From Pyrrhosoma nymphula (Eukaryota > Arthropoda > Insecta > Odonata > Coenagrionidae): a DNA stretch of 64,000 nt. Position numbers and translations under genes: made by a program. The number at the start of each line of letters is the position of its first letter. The first letter of the stretch is position 1. A model generated the notes under the pieces. It saw only the letters and a program-made list of their open reading frames with translations. It had not been told where the DNA came from and did no database searches. The stretch spans positions 146,889,266-146,953,265 of the forward strand of contig OY754329.1 in the NCBI GenBank assembly GCA_963573305.1, read 5' to 3'. Below, one piece after another: positions 1 to 13,708 of the stretch.

Positions 1-1994
1 ATGAATTTGAGCACATCTCAGGAGTTAAAATGCGAATGGCCCCATGTGTGTTAACAATCAGCTGAACAGTCATTTCCAATCAATTATTTTCAGAGGCAGG
101 TACTCTAAGTGCGTCGGTAGACGCGAATACATGGACCGTTGTTTTAAGTAAAAAGTTATCATAAAATCATTACCTTCCCATTTTAAATAAAATGTTGGCC
201 CTGTGTACATGTTTATATTAGTGAAATAATGAACAGTGATCAACCAATGACTCGGTTGAAAGCCGATATAGCATTTATTATGCCGATATACCAAACGTAA
301 AGCCAATATAGTAACAAGGATATGCATATCTAAATATTGCTAAGCATCTACAAAATTAGCTATCATTTTACTGTCAAAATCGATCAAATCAGTTTCAAAT
401 ATGGAGGAAAACATAATAAGAATTTCGTAGGAAGACCTTTAACTTAAGAGGTTAAACAGAACAAAAGCTAAATATTCCTTACCAGTGCTTTTTTCATTAT
501 ATTTTCAATAGATGGACCCTTAAAACTAATCGCATTGCCTTTTTAATTGGTGTTTCTTTGTTCTATCAATCCCAAAGTAAGACAAATAAAAGGCGTAAAG
601 ATACCATCATTAGGGAGGTCTGCTGAAAATTTCGCAAAAAAAACCTAAAAGCAAACCACAAACCACAAGCCACAAAAGTTAAATGAGGCCATATACAGGT
701 CTGGCAATATTCATATGTTAAGCATATCCCATACGCTAACTTCGAGGAACTAATGACGCGACATTTCGGCTCGGCCCTTTAAAGTCCTAGCAACGACGAG
801 GAAGCAAGCACCACAGCCGGACACGAGAGAAACTTTGGAGAGCGGAAAAACAAGGGTCGCTCAACGTGTGCCTTTCTCGAAGGAAACGCAAGAGGGGGCG
901 GAGAGGAAAATTGCCGTGGAAGGAATCATCGAAAGGAATGCGACACGATAGGGCATTAGTAATAAAAGAAGAAACAATCAGAAAAGAGGTACGCGAGCGA
1001 GAACGAAACGGTTTAGTTTTCTTTCTCGGCAATCACGAAAAGAACTTTTCGCATCAAATGATAACGAGTGCTTGACGTGGGCGAGGGAAAAAAAAACCAG
1101 CGTAAATATAAATTTTTTTGAAGAATATTCTATCGGGTAATGCAAAAGAAACGTAGTTTTTTTTAACAGTTTAATATCCGGGGAAACAGAGAAGAAAATA
1201 AACTCTCCTTACATGTCAATGGCATATCAAGCGCTCCTATCGTCGTGTTTTGGATATTACATTACTCTGCGAGAAAATGGAGTCCAAAACTTTGGATCTA
1301 CAGGACGTTGAAGAATAGTGGGTGTAATTGAAGACAAAACTCTTTGGAAATAAAAACATTTCAGACATGAGAGAAAAAGTCGTAATGGGGCTGTCATGAG
1401 TGAATCAATTGGTGAATTTTTGATTGACAATGAATACATAATAAATCATCCCGGTATTGTACGTTCAAGAACCCATGCCTAAACAGGAAGAGAACATGAA
1501 GCTGCGTTAGTTGAAGAGGGAATTTGCTCAGTAAAGCAATGTATTGCCCACTGGCACACCATACCATGGATAAGCAAAACCTAGGTGGTGTTCATCATTT
1601 ACCAATTTTTATTACATATTTACGAAACTCTTATCTAAAATTTTATTGATGAAATTCGAAATACTTAAACATACACAATTAAAACTACTGTCCAGTTACT
1701 GAATCAAATAAGAAAAAAATTGACCACACATTACTAACTCCTCATCACGCCACGCCATTGTATGCATAATTTTATATTCAGGCTAACAATATTACAACTA
1801 TGTAACCAGTGATGAATGAAAGTCATGATTGGAAGGAATGAGGAATGGAAAAGGCCTCAATTAGAACATATTACGTAACATCTTATTTGTATACTAATTA
1901 AATATGAGCAATAAGTGTTTGAATGCCTTGAAGGACAAGAGTCTATTATATTGCTGGTTGTTCCTGGCGTAACTTGGTGAAATCGATTCATGTT
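1..1994. other. Non-coding intronic DNA, nothing recognised
   Basis: AT-rich sequence with stops in all frames. A modestly GC- and CpG-richer patch at about 740-1080 gives short ORFs on both strands with no recognisable protein family. No TE ends, RNA gene or splice-flanked exon was seen. Confidence 0.6.
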
Positions 1995-2064
1995 GGAATG
2001 AAAAACTTAACTTTGTGATTTCACATAGATCTATGTGAAATCACAAAGCTAAGTTTTTCATTCC
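1995..2064. repeat. 70-bp near-perfect palindrome
   Basis: Two 35-bp arms meet at 2029/2030 around AGATCT with no spacer and only one mismatch. Each arm contains CTTAACTTTGTG or its one-base variant. The same 12-mer occurs in the terminal extension of the PLE derivative at 22.76-22.99 kb, so this could be an inverted duplication of a PLE end. No ORF and no clear target duplication were seen. It would form a strong cruciform or RNA hairpin. Confidence 0.85.
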
Positions 2065-2689
2065 TCTATTCAATTGTATTCGTCGCAATAAACCATTCTC
2101 ATATAAAAAGGATCCATTAACTGCCAATTTCTTATATTTTGAGGCATCATTTGCAGAAAGTGACTGATTTTTAATATGTGGAATAAGAAATTAATCACTG
2201 CCTTCAAATTAACTGCTATGTATTGCATTTCCCAACATGACACACCATACATTTTAAATCTACGCATATATAAACAAATTCATTATTATGACGAGAAGTG
2301 CCACATTGTTGGCTTCTCCTACAACCTTGAGCGATATAGCATACCTTTCTTAATATAAAAAATTCATAAAAAATTAGTCTCTCTCAAAGAGGGAAATAAA
2401 GACTCATGTACCGAGGTCACCTTGTACTCATGGTAATTACCCTTTCGTGCTGCAAACTAACCACGCTGGGTATTATTCAAAATACCCAACCGCTTGTTTA
2501 TAAAAGCAAAATACACGAGTTTACATCTAAAGCCTCCTCCATCAAATATAATCAGGAATTACTATTCCCTTGATTGCACAGTTGCACACATTACGACTGA
2601 AGCAAAATACAAGTACGGTAAACCATCCTATTCGAAATATCACCGTAAGTTTTCGGATCGGGGAGTAACTAGTTTTGGGGGAACCGAGA
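2065..2689. other. Non-coding intronic DNA, nothing recognised
   Basis: AT-rich spacer with short unconvincing ORFs. No repeat structure or RNA gene was recognised. Confidence 0.55.
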
Positions 2690-3540
2690 CTGGGTGGGCG
2701 AAGATTAGAAGAGTTCGAGGGCAAGGAGGAGAAAAGGGGGAAAAGGAGGAAAATTATAAACAAAAAAATGAAAAGTAAAAATACAAAGGTATTCGGGGCC
2801 ACACGAAATTTGAGAGACCTTTAAGAGAGTGGCATGGTGGAGTGTGGGGTGAGGGGCTTTGAATGAGAGTCTATGGCATTACAGAACACACGAAGACATT
2901 GAGAATGAATGCAAAGCTCGCATGACGGCAGTCCATTCTCCCACAGGGTGATCCAGGGGGGCCATTAAGGGGGTGTTCGACGGTGGGGGGAGGGGAGACG
3001 GCGGCCCGCTTTGGCCGAGGACGGCACAAGGAAGGGAGGTACGGGGGGGCGTGTTAGCCGAGGAGGGAAAGGGTCAAGGAATTGGAGCGGGGTTTATGAG
3101 GCGATGAGAGAGGGGTTGGGAACGACAGAGGACTGGAGGCTGCTGGACGGAGAGGTCTCTGGGGTGGGTGGGCTGAGGGTTGGAGGGAGTGGGGCGAGAA
3201 AGTGTGGACGCGATGAATATGTGGGGCGATGGCTTCCGTCTTAGAGTGAGTGCAAGGAAGACGGCGGCCGATTGTTAATCACCACCATAATCATTGGGGG
3301 TTGCAGCAGCAGGGGGGTTGAGAGATGTCTCTCGGATGGAGAAAGACCCGGGGGATAGGGTGGCTTGGGAATTATATAAGGACGTTTTGGGAGTAGGGAT
3401 GGGACACCCCGCCGAAGGACAACGATGAGAACTGTATGCATGGAGGTTAAGGGAACGGGGATTCGTTGAAGAGGGAGCGAGAGGAGGGAAAGGGGAGCGG
3501 GGCAGTGGAAGGCGCTTAGGAGGAGTTGGGAGGGGCATAA
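2690..3540 (+). other. G-rich polypurine-biased tract
   Basis: The plus strand is strongly enriched in G and A for about 850 bases, with many runs of four to seven G (for example 2955-3000 and 3040-3060). The minus strand is correspondingly C/T-rich and yields proline/serine-rich spurious ORFs. No protein family is visible. The tract could form G-quadruplex or triplex structures, but that is inference from composition. Confidence 0.6.
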
Positions 3541-6500
3541 AAGTTTGTTCAGCTTGGCAACTTCGGGAAAAAGTTATATAAAAAAATGATAATGGGAGAG
3601 CTGAAAGAATTTATTCATTTTTTTCGTCCGGGAGAACTTTGTATTCTCGACCTCTCTCTTCCTCCGTCGCCTACACATTTGTGCACTTTAAGCTTTAAAG
3701 TAAGATGGGTGTGTAGCAATTTTACAAGTTTCTCGGGGGACATTTTTCAAGCAGCTTGGCGACGTCTTCCAGGCGAAGGAAATCTCGGACATTCTCATCT
3801 GTCTCTACGATTTTATGCTCGAGAAGGAATTAAGAGCAGAAATTCGTTAAATCTCGTCCATTCGTAGCTTTTTATGGGCTGTAATGTGGTCAGAGAGTCA
3901 CTAAAAATACGGAGCTTCGAGCTCTAAATCCATTTGAAATTAACATTTGACTGTACTTTAGAGCTAAGATAATTATTTACGAACACGTATTTATGTAGAA
4001 AAGAAGCCAACGCACACCAAAGCTAAATTATACCTCACATTGTTCTCTTTGAATTCAATGATGAATTCGGAGAATAATTTTTCAAGCTTACGTTTTCAAT
4101 TATATCATTTAGTATAAATAGAATATGATCCTCAAAATACGACTAAATTTTGCTTAGCTATATTCGAGAGTAAAAATACATTCTATATTAAAATATTAGG
4201 AAGTATAAAATAATATGAAGATGAAGCTATTGAAATGGGAAAGACTGGAGAAAATAAAAAAATGGTTGAGTATAGGGAAGAGTGTTAAGTAAAGTTTACA
4301 TTCGTTCCTAATTTTAATGAGATATGGATTTAGCAGTGCGAAAACACACAAGAGAATTGCTTTGGCTAGAGATGATTAGCGGCACTTGAAACTGGCGTCA
4401 GGTATCTGTTTCGGAAACTTGGTTTGGGTGGAAGTGTACACGCACTGCCTGAAGGCTAAAAGCCTTAATTTAAAACAAAGGCTTGTGGGAGAAAAAGGAG
4501 GGTAAGATGAGGAGCAGAAGGAGATAAACCAAGAAATGTGAAAGAGCCGGAGGAAGGAAGGAAGTTGTGACATGAGATCTAAAGAGGGAAGCAAAATGGG
4601 TAAAAAAGATATTGAGGGTGAGGAGCATGTTGACGAAGGTTTTAGAGGGGGGTATTCTGTTAGGTGAGCGTGGGAGAGAGAGAGATAGAGAGAGGAGGAG
4701 AAATTTTAGAAAAAACAAGAGGATATAGAAAGTATCAGTTTCGGAGAGAGTTGATACAAAGAATACAGTCATATTTTTAAAATGGAAGCAAATATTACAT
4801 AAAAACCTACTAATTCAGTAGTAAAGCAATGAAATTAATTGAAGGAAATATGATTTATTGTGTTCCAAAAAACTGTTACTTCTTCCTCCTCGTTTAAATT
4901 TCAGCTTTCATTTGGAGCTTTCATTTAATACAACTGTATAATGACAACAACCTAATTTTTCTCTCAGAGTAATACAAAATAAACCACGTAAATATCAAAA
5001 TATGAGAAGAATCCCATGATATCTTATGAACTCTCCCTAATGTTAAAACCGTTTGCTAGGTAAGGAATTACAAATATCTGAAATTGGCTAGAATTCCATT
5101 CTCATCGTTAATTCGAGGAAAAAAAACCTTCCATTCTAAGCTATATCCACTCCGAGATAAAAAAATGCAATGATAGATATTTCTGAACGACCTTCAAATC
5201 AAGGAAGAATGTTACTGAGTGGTGTATGCTACTGAAGGTTTTCCCAAAAAGATAAAAAAAAAAACATCGACCATCGTGATTGTTGGTCATAACCAATTTC
5301 CAGATGATCCCTTTAATACAAATGGTTGCTCTAACAACTCATCTCGAAATTTGGGATCCTAAACTACTTCTTCCAAGCGATCTAGCCATTAGAAATAACA
5401 AAGAGAGTGATCGCTCGAGATAGATAGGAAGATGGTGATCGAAGGAGAGTGAGATAACGTACACATTTTGTGCAGAGGCAGTCGGCGAAATTGCACGCAA
5501 AACGATTTCTCTTGTACAACGTCAAGGGGAGAGTTTTTACCCTGCCCCGATCGCGTCTCTCCACGCGACTGCTGGGGGGAAAAAATCAAGAGCCAACGGA
5601 GCTGGTTCTGATTTATTTGCTCGGCTATCCTTGATGAGGCGATATGTCATTTCCCTGGGTGGGGACCACGTGTTGTTACCCGTGCAAAATAAAAAACTCC
5701 AGATATCGAGTCGTATTTTTTGTATTTTTTCTCGAAATTTTCATCCCACAGAGTCCCTTTCCCCGAAACCCATTGCGTTATCTTTACCTTCGTAACCACA
5801 ATAGAGGGGCGGCAGTGGGGCTACAAAGTTGACACCGCGCGTCACAAGAGCGTCCCAAGCGAGATACATGTTTTTGTTCTCGTCCGCGTGCACTGGGAAA
5901 TAGACGGGAGGCCAATAATATATTCCCTACCTCCCTATCGGCGCCGCCCCCTCCGGGGTCGAAAAAGGCCCCTTTTTACCCGTCGATTCGCGTGAATGGG
6001 TCTCCCTTTTTTTTATTCCTTCTCCAGAGAGACCTTGGTATTCGGAACAACACAGATTGTGTAAAACTATGAGCTGAATAATAAATGAGCATGCTAATTA
6101 GGAGGAGCACAATTCAGGATGTTTATCGGTGCGTTGTATGAGTATTGCTTCCACACTCTTATCTAATTGGGGAAGTTTCCGCCGTAACCTAAAGCCATAA
6201 CTAGTTTGAAACTCGATACACAGAGCTCGGAATTTCAAAGAAAAACTTTACAAGATAGGCAGAAAATTTTCTTTGATCACTAGTAGGGGGTAATGTGAGA
6301 AACATTACCTTACAATAAACACAGGATTTTATAAATGTTTAAGGGCACAAAATGTTCTTCTGATAGCTCTTATGGCCTTAATTTTGAAAAGCGCGATATT
6401 ACACTATACCTACTTAAACAGAAAAATAACAAAATACTACGAGCATTAAAGTTGCTAAGTAGGTACTTATTGCATAGCTCACATAAAAGTGCTTTAACAT

Positions 6501-7619
6501 TGTCCATTAGCTATGATCATCTTTTTTGTAGAATGCTTAATAAAATGGCGAGTAAAGAATGATTGTAACGTGATCCCTACATAGCTAAACATTTGAGCGA
6601 TTTTGTGAGCTCTTCTCAAGCAGATTCTTTCAGTCATTTCAAAAATATATCAAGTACTTTCACTACCTGCTGATACGATTCAAAAGAGTTAAAAGTAAAT
6701 GGTAAGTTAATAACAAAATATTATCAATATTAATAAGTTAGTGCGAACTTGAATCCTTTTGAAGCCAATTCGCATTTGCATGCAAACAACTCTTGTGATA
6801 TTTTTAATCTTTGGTTATTCTTATCCTTGCTGCAATAATGCTTGCTACATTCTACTGCCAAATTAACGTCCCCGTATATTTATTAATGATATTTATTTCC
6901 TATGCTTTCGGAAGATTTGGAATTTTTATTTGTTTTGCAAAACGGAAATCAAAATAATCTCTGTTGTTCAAGCAATTCAATGGATGCAACTTTCAACACA
7001 ACGATTCTAGAAATTGAAAGTCCTTCTCAAAATATCTAACAGACAAAATCCATATATTAACGCTTTCACACATGCGATATCGAGTTAAAAAAGATAACTT
7101 TCAATTAAAAGAGGAGTCCAAAAAATTAATTAAGAATTTAAAATAATCAGTTTCATATTAATATTGTGTGAGACTTAGGCAACTTCATATTCCAAGGTCC
7201 ATATACCTATACGATTTGGTTACTCTAACTCAGAGATGAAAAATACATTTTTCTGAGCATGTATGGGATTAATTGACGTAGTCATACGTCCTCATGAAAA
7301 GGACTTCATCGGTAGACCACCCTTAGCCCTAATAACTCTTAATTTCCTCGATAAAATGTACTAACGAGGAACACTTATCAAGGTATGCTTTTCATTAGAA
7401 ACTGGCGATTCTCTATGTACGAAGTCGGTCGAGATAAGTGCAAGTCAGGTCATTGAACATTATAAAAACATGTGTAAGCATCGCTTGCAATCGCGATTGA
7501 GGGCTTGCTCCAAAAGCTTCTCGTAGTGCGAAAGGAATAGACGCTCCCCTAACAAGAACTGGAGGCAAAATGTCCACTCATGGTCCCCGCTCTCTGGTAA
7601 TCGTCTTCCCTTCATTATA
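3541..7619. other. Non-coding intronic DNA with a GA tract and a GC patch
   Basis: Mostly AT-rich. It holds a purine tract with GAGA repeats at about 4480-4740 (plus strand) and a slightly CpG-richer patch at about 5560-6010. ORFs here are short, low-complexity and without recognisable domains. No TE ends or RNA genes were seen. Confidence 0.55.
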
Positions 7620-7900
7620 TTAATTTTCTTGTTATCCTCCCCCTCTCTCGCTTCCCTCTCCCCTCTTTCGCTCCTCCCCCATCCCCACCCCTTCATTTTC
7701 ACTTCCTTACCCCTTCAAACATTTCTTTTCCTTACTCCTAAACCTGGGCTCATTAGCGAGATGAAAAAACTTTACCAGAGCTCACGCCCCCTCTACCCCA
7801 CCGAACTCACAAGTCCCCACCCCCCATCCCTTCATACTCCTTCCTACCTACCTCCCCCTCTGGCCAGCAACCCCCAGAAAAAGCAAAAAAGTTAATATTT
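7620..7900 (+). repeat. Polypyrimidine (C/T) low-complexity tract
   Basis: The plus strand is almost entirely C and T from about 7630 to 7720 and again C-rich to about 7890. It is the mirror composition of the purine tracts elsewhere in the window. The ORF across it is low-complexity Ser/Pro/Leu and is not credible. Confidence 0.6.
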
Positions 7901-8008
7901 TCCACCCCCTCGCGGATATAGGGACCAACTTTCGCCATGTCAGGTCGGTCATACCGATCATGCAGGAAGAACGTCCCAGCCTCTCCTCCTCACAGAACCT
8001 TCCTTTCT

Positions 8009-8400
8009 GGTTGGTTGGTTATATTGGTGAGGCGACCGACAACTGAAGTCATTTCCGTCATTAGGACAGGTGGGTAGGACAATCATTGAAGGATTTTACT
8101 GGGGGATGAAGGAAAGGTGCTGGAAAACCAGGCGTCGGATCAACCAACCCTTAACGAAATGCGCAATACGGTCCACAATTTTACTATCCATCTGACGGAC
8201 GAAGTACTGCGCCCAGAAGTGATCTACATTGCAGTAGGGATTTGAATTCCACTTAAAAATCTTCCTCACTTTCGGGATTAGATGTTTGGTTGGATATTTG
8301 GCAAGGCGACCCACAACTGAGGCAATTTTCACAGTTAAGGATGGGCAGGTAGAATATCAAGGGAAGGATTATTTGGAGAAGGTATGAAGAGTGAAATAAT
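8009..8400. repeat. Two diverged direct copies of an interspersed repeat
   Basis: A segment beginning TTGGTTGG, followed by AAGGCGAC-like and CAACTGA-like sequence, occurs at 8009-8130 and again, diverged, at 8284-8400. A third copy lies at about 13709-13830. The spacer at 8131-8283 also resembles 13890-13985, ending in an ACTTTCGGGATTA / ACTTTCGAGAATC block. An old dispersed repeat family with an internal duplication is likely. The family name is unknown. Confidence 0.55.
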
Positions 8401-9540
8401 TACCATATTTGTATCAGCCTTCTCTCAATGAAAGTCGACAAGGGGGGCCACCCAGACCTTTAGTGATCTTCATAGGGTTCTCTAATACGGATTGGGACTT
8501 CTTTGAAAAATCTCTTCCAAGCCGGCCAATCTAGCTCCCTCCCACTCTGTTGCTAACACCACCACTTAAATCCTCTTTGGCATGCTATTGGCCTGAGTGC
8601 TGCCGATATTATGTCCTGAAAAGTTTAATATATCGATATGGATGGAAGGCGTACCTAAACATAAATTATGCGATGCAAAAAATTATGTATTTTATGTAAA
8701 ATTATGTATTTTATGTATTTCATGAAAAAATATGCATTAAACTATGTTCTTGTCCACGAAAATGAGAGTTATACCAACGAGTCCGGTGCCATTCGAAAGG
8801 AGAAGTTTCAACGAGTAAAGTATCATGTCATGTGAGAATTCATGATGCCATTATGGGTATAAAATCAAGAGTCACCGCCAGTGTAAAATAATTGCAGCTT
8901 GAAGTTAAATCTGGCAAGGCGTTCGCGAATGATTTTATTTGAAAGAACTTCAATTGTCATAAGTGATAAAACGATGAGACCAACTGAATTTATCGGAGTA
9001 AAAAACGTATTTTTTAGATTTAAATTGTAAAATATTGACTATTTTGAACATTTTAGGAATAATTTCGAAATATGTATCTCCAAACTTTGAAAGGAAATAA
9101 CTACAGAAAGAGGTTACACGATAGAGGAGCATCAAATTCTGAATCAAAGAAGTTCATAAAGTCATCAAAGGACCGTTTCAAAATATTGTAATATTTTATC
9201 CCCGGCTCACAATAAGGGTGTTCCACGTAATATGCACCCATGGCAGTGTCACGGACACTACCTGTTTGTGGTTTTTAAAAAAAAATATGATGTTTCTCCT
9301 GTCCGTTGTGAAGTGACGCGGATCGTAGCGGATACTACGGGTATCACCATGTTGTTTAACGCGTAGACATCTCCCACTCTCTAGAAAAGGCCCAGACTTC
9401 TAATTACTGTTTTGACATTGCCTTATATCCTCACTGTTATCGCCCTTAATCACTTTGAAAATAAAACAAAAACGCATCACAATAATGCTTTCAATTTATA
9501 AGTCTTGAACAAGCATAAGAAACATTTCATTAGTTCGACG
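8401..9540. other. Non-coding intronic DNA
   Basis: AT-rich spacer. A short tandem duplication of an ATTATGTATTTTATGT-like unit lies at about 8680-8730. No coding or RNA feature was recognised. Confidence 0.5.
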
Positions 9541-10060
9541 CCGAATACGCCATCGCTGCCGGGGTGAGAGAAAGGGTCGGCCGCCGAAGACGACCAATAT
9601 GCCATCGGCACCCACCTCTAGACGGTAGCGGGGGTGTGAATGAAAAACATGGGAAGGGGGGGGGCAAACAGGAGTGCGCGCTCTTTTGTCGCGGGGTGTC
9701 GGCGAAACTGAAAAATAAAAAGCCGACGCCCTGCAGTCATCATTTCACCGGAGTGGTGAAGGCAGAGGGGGGGGAATTGTGGGGGGGTTGGGGCGATAGC
9801 GGCAAAAAGGGAGCGAAGCAAGCAAGAGCAGTAAGTATTCCGTCGGGGGTCGGCGTGATGAAAAAGCTTACGTGCTACGCGCGGAGTTTCGGGGGCGGTG
9901 TTTGTGTGCTCGCTCGCCCGGGTCGGTCTGCCGAGACGGCGAGGGGAGAGGGGGGCGGGGCCCCTGGGGGAATACGCTGGGGGCGGGCGCGGGGGCGGCT
10001 GAGAGGAGAGAGGATTGATGTAAAGGGGCATTACGGAGTCGGGAAGGAGGGCCTTAAAAT
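9541..10060. other. GC/CpG-rich, G-biased patch
   Basis: About 500 bases rich in G runs (9655-9665, 9770-9790, 9945-9985) and CpG, standing out from the AT-rich surroundings. Long ORFs exist on both strands (167 and 137 codons). Their proteins are compositionally biased and match no family I know, so I treat them as chance ORFs. It could be a regulatory CpG patch or a G-quadruplex-prone element. Confidence 0.5.
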
Positions 10061-13000
10061 AAAATGAACATCTCTCCTATTCCTTTCTGCCTTCCTTTAC
10101 TAACTCTTCGCTTTAGTAAGGACAAATCTCGAATAATGCGCGAACATTTACAGCCCTAAGAAGAACGATTTAACAGGCTGAATAAACATAATACAAAGGA
10201 AAGTCGCCCGCTGAGCACTGAAGCTGAGCTGAACAGCTGAGAGCAAACAGAGTGTAACACAGCATAAGCAAGGACTAGGCTACAATCCGCTAGAGGATCA
10301 AGAGGCTACACGCTAGCCTTACATTATTTGACAAACTCATATCAGGCGAGAATCAGAATGACACGGAGGATACTGTTTTCACCCCGCACTGCATTTTCAG
10401 AACAGACAGGAGCGAAAAAATAAGAAATATACACTGCCTAACTGTTGGATACAGAAATTCCTATTTCCTCCGCACCGTCAGTGGCTACAACGAAATCAGA
10501 GCGAGTACTCTGTTCACATAAAATTCAATTCCGCCCTTACCTTCCACCAATTTCTTTTCCCTATTCCATCACCTTTTCACGGCTAATGTGCTAATACTCA
10601 CTGCCACATGGCCCCCTCTCCGAGGACACTCCCCTATCTCCCCTCCCCTCACCACTTTTCCTCACCCCAGCCACCCTCCGTCATTATTATCCAGTCTCCC
10701 GGGCATGGGAAACAATTTGAAGGGTGAGGGGCGAGAAGTTTATACGTATGTGTGTGTGGCGAAAAATCAATGGAGCGTGGGTGAAAGGGAGACAATGATA
10801 GAGAGAGAGAAATAGAGAGACTGTTTCCTCTTCGTAATACTTTTTTGTCATCTCCAAAAAAGGGTCACTTTAAAAAAACAAATGAGCATCGTTCCTCTCC
10901 CAATGTCGGATCAAATAATTTTTTTCGAGCTCACTAGAATCCGGATCAAAACGTCTAGACGCATGGCGAAAGGAGGTCCTGGCCCGCATGACTTTTTTCG
11001 AAAATTTAAATGTGTTGAGGAACCTTATGTAAGGCATATAGAAATGAGCGAAATTCCATAATTATTTAGAAAATGATTAGTTTTCTTTACTTTAGCATGC
11101 ATTGTAAAGCCTGTAAACTAACGCTTTCATTTAACTGATTAACATTTTTTAACTGATACCATTACCCAGCGAGGCCTAAAAAGTGGAGAGTGATTCATTT
11201 AAGGCTTTTGCAATTTTCACAAGGTACTGAATTGAATATTCTTTGTCTAAAAGTCCTACTGTTCAATTAAAGATAATCTCGTTTTTTTGTACTGTTTTCA
11301 GACATAAAGCTAAAATAAAGCAAACACGAGCGTATAGGACGGTAAAAAGAACCTCACCTTAGCATGTTTTCTGAAAACAAAGCTGCAAATAGTATACAAT
11401 GCCAATCCATTATCTCACAACAGCTTAAACACGCTGCCAGTTGATGAAAAAGTCAAAACCACCGGTAATTACTTTCACGATTGTAAAATAAAATTGAAAA
11501 ATTAACCAAAAACAGCATTTAAAAAATTAAAAATTTCACGATATTTACGAAGTGTTAGGAAATTCCATGGTGACGTATACGCATATAATGCAAATTATTA
11601 AAGCCTATGCAAGGTGATTTTCACAACTGCCCTAGTTGGTCACACTGAAAACAAAATACGCTTGTGGCTCAGATTCCATTTCCTGCTGATTCTGAAAACT
11701 GGAAGAAAATATACTATGTATTAAGTTTCACTAACTACTGAGAGCTTTGTAACACGAATTAAGTTCAATAGGAGTAAAACGGGCAACATTATCACACAGC
11801 CTCTTATAGTTTAACTAAAGAAAATATAATCACAACTAATGCAAAATTAAAGTACCCCACCAATTCTCTTTAATAAGGTTCATAACATATGTTGTCCAGC
11901 TGATAAAATATTCAGAGAAAGTCTGCTGATGTAGCGTTACAAGCTAAATCATCTAAAATGTGTGAAGTACCAGGAACATTAGCACTAGGAATTAAGATGG
12001 CTACTGAAGCACAAAAATAACTGGGAATAGAAGTTCAATGTGCTCCTAACGCATATTTAGCAATATTTATTGACGAAGAAGAGACAACCTTTCCTCACAT
12101 GATATTTAAAAACAAGCTATCGGTTGACAAACAAATTAATGAGACGCGAGACATAAGTCGACGGGGTATTTGATGCAATTGAGGCCAACATTGAATATCG
12201 ACAGGAAATGTAAAATCGCGAAGCGAAATAGAATATCAAAGATTAATTACTGGGACGAATCAACGAATGTATAATGATCAAATCAATTAATCAAATATTA
12301 AATGAGCTATCTATCAGGGAACTAGTTAGAATAAAATATGGAAGAGTGAATAACAGTAGGAACTAAACTCCAAACTGGGAAGAAAAATGTGGATTTTTCC
12401 TCGTTCGTTTTACGATATGTCAAATTTCATTCTTCCGGTTTAGTAGATACCTCACACCTTTTCACCTGGAGAAAAAATTCAATTTGAAACGACACAGTGG
12501 CATAGTCATGTCTTGCGTTTCCGTTGGAGTCCGGTTGATATATGAGGTTTCTTTTAACGTAAAATTTCCTCACTACGAACATTTAGTAGTAAACCAAGTT
12601 TATACAGGCGTGTTCAAAACGAAAAAAAAATCCTGCAGGACGACAATTAGTTTCAAATGTATTACGCCACACGATGTGTCACACATTTCTGATAATGATG
12701 GAAATTACTTCCGGTAATGCTATTTCAGGTGCATAATTTGGTAAAATATGCATGGAAAGAGAAATGGGTGGCGTAGTGTTGTAATTGACTGAATGACTGA
12801 AGAAGTGACGATGTTGCTCCAATGAACGCGTTCTTTTGCATTCAAATGAACGAGTCGAGCGTTCAATGGGATAAGCGGAGCAAAATTTGATAAGGGATGA
12901 ACGCAAGTTGAAAGGAGGGGCACCGTACTTGACGTCTTATATATATATTTTTTCTTCACTTGAACGCGCGGGGGCGCCGGAGGAGGCGAAATTGCGACGC

Positions 13001-13519
13001 TCCGCTGCCCCCGAGGCGATTACTAAGGGACGGAGCGAACGCTTTTTCGCCCATATAGCCACCTCCCGGCAGAAATTCAAACTAACGAGGCGTGCCATAA
13101 TGAGAGGGCTAATTCGATATCGCTGGGTGCACGATGCACGAATGATGAAAAAAAAAGCCCAATGCTCCCTGGCCGATCTCATCCAGGACCTGTAAAAGGG
13201 TGGTTGGGGGCAGAGAGAGGGAGGGAAGGTCAAGATGAGCACCAATGGGTCCCGACAGCTGAGATGGCGAGGAGGGTACGGGAAGGGAAACATGTGAACG
13301 AAAAGCGGTGGGAGGTAGGTCGTCGCCTGCTTTCCAACAGGCACGATCTCACCGAGGCCTGACCAAAGGTTCCGGAGTGAACGCGGACGCCAGAGCCAAA
13401 TACGAATCCTGAGTTTTACATGACTCAATCGGACATTTTCGTAATTGTGAGGTCAATATTTCGTCACTTCCGGGGCTCAGAAATTCCAGCCCTTCCTGGA
13501 TCAGGACTCTGGCTAGCGA
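10061..13519. other. Non-coding intronic DNA with a pyrimidine tract and a GC patch
   Basis: AT-rich sequence with a C/T-rich run at about 10610-10700 and a CpG-richer patch at about 12950-13400. The overlapping ORFs in that patch (for example minus 12937-13428) show no domain. No TE termini or RNA genes were seen. Confidence 0.5.
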
Positions 13520-13615
13520 TCGCGGACATCTACATCTACCTACATAGTACCCTCAGCGCCGCAGCGCAGACACATGGTAGGGGGTTTTATGACACCAGCC
13601 AAGAATATTAGGAAG
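13520..13615 (+). repeat. Interspersed repeat fragment (ACATCTACATCTAC type)
   Basis: Contains a CTACATCTAC-like start, a CCTCAGCGCCGC / CCCTGCGATACGCC-like middle and a GGGGTTTTATGACACCA block. A diverged copy lies at 26641-26830 (CTACATCTTAATAAAACCC, then GGGGCGTGATGACACCA). It resembles 3' ends of arthropod LINE-type repeats that begin with repeated ACATCT, but assignment to a clade is uncertain. Confidence 0.45.
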
Positions 13616-13708
13616 AAAAGAGAATAGAAATAAAAGTTATTCATCGCAGTCCATAATGCAAACTTCCTTTACCGCACGCTGTTCAATTTTAAATTCTTTC
13701 GAAACAGC

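Noticed and set aside
9200..9400. Possible DNA transposon end with poly(A) run
   Set aside because: No matching second terminus or coding remnant could be found.
9564..10067. 167-codon plus-strand ORF and 137-codon minus-strand ORF
   Set aside because: Both lie in one G-rich patch, overlap each other, are compositionally biased and match no family; they are a by-product of GC content.
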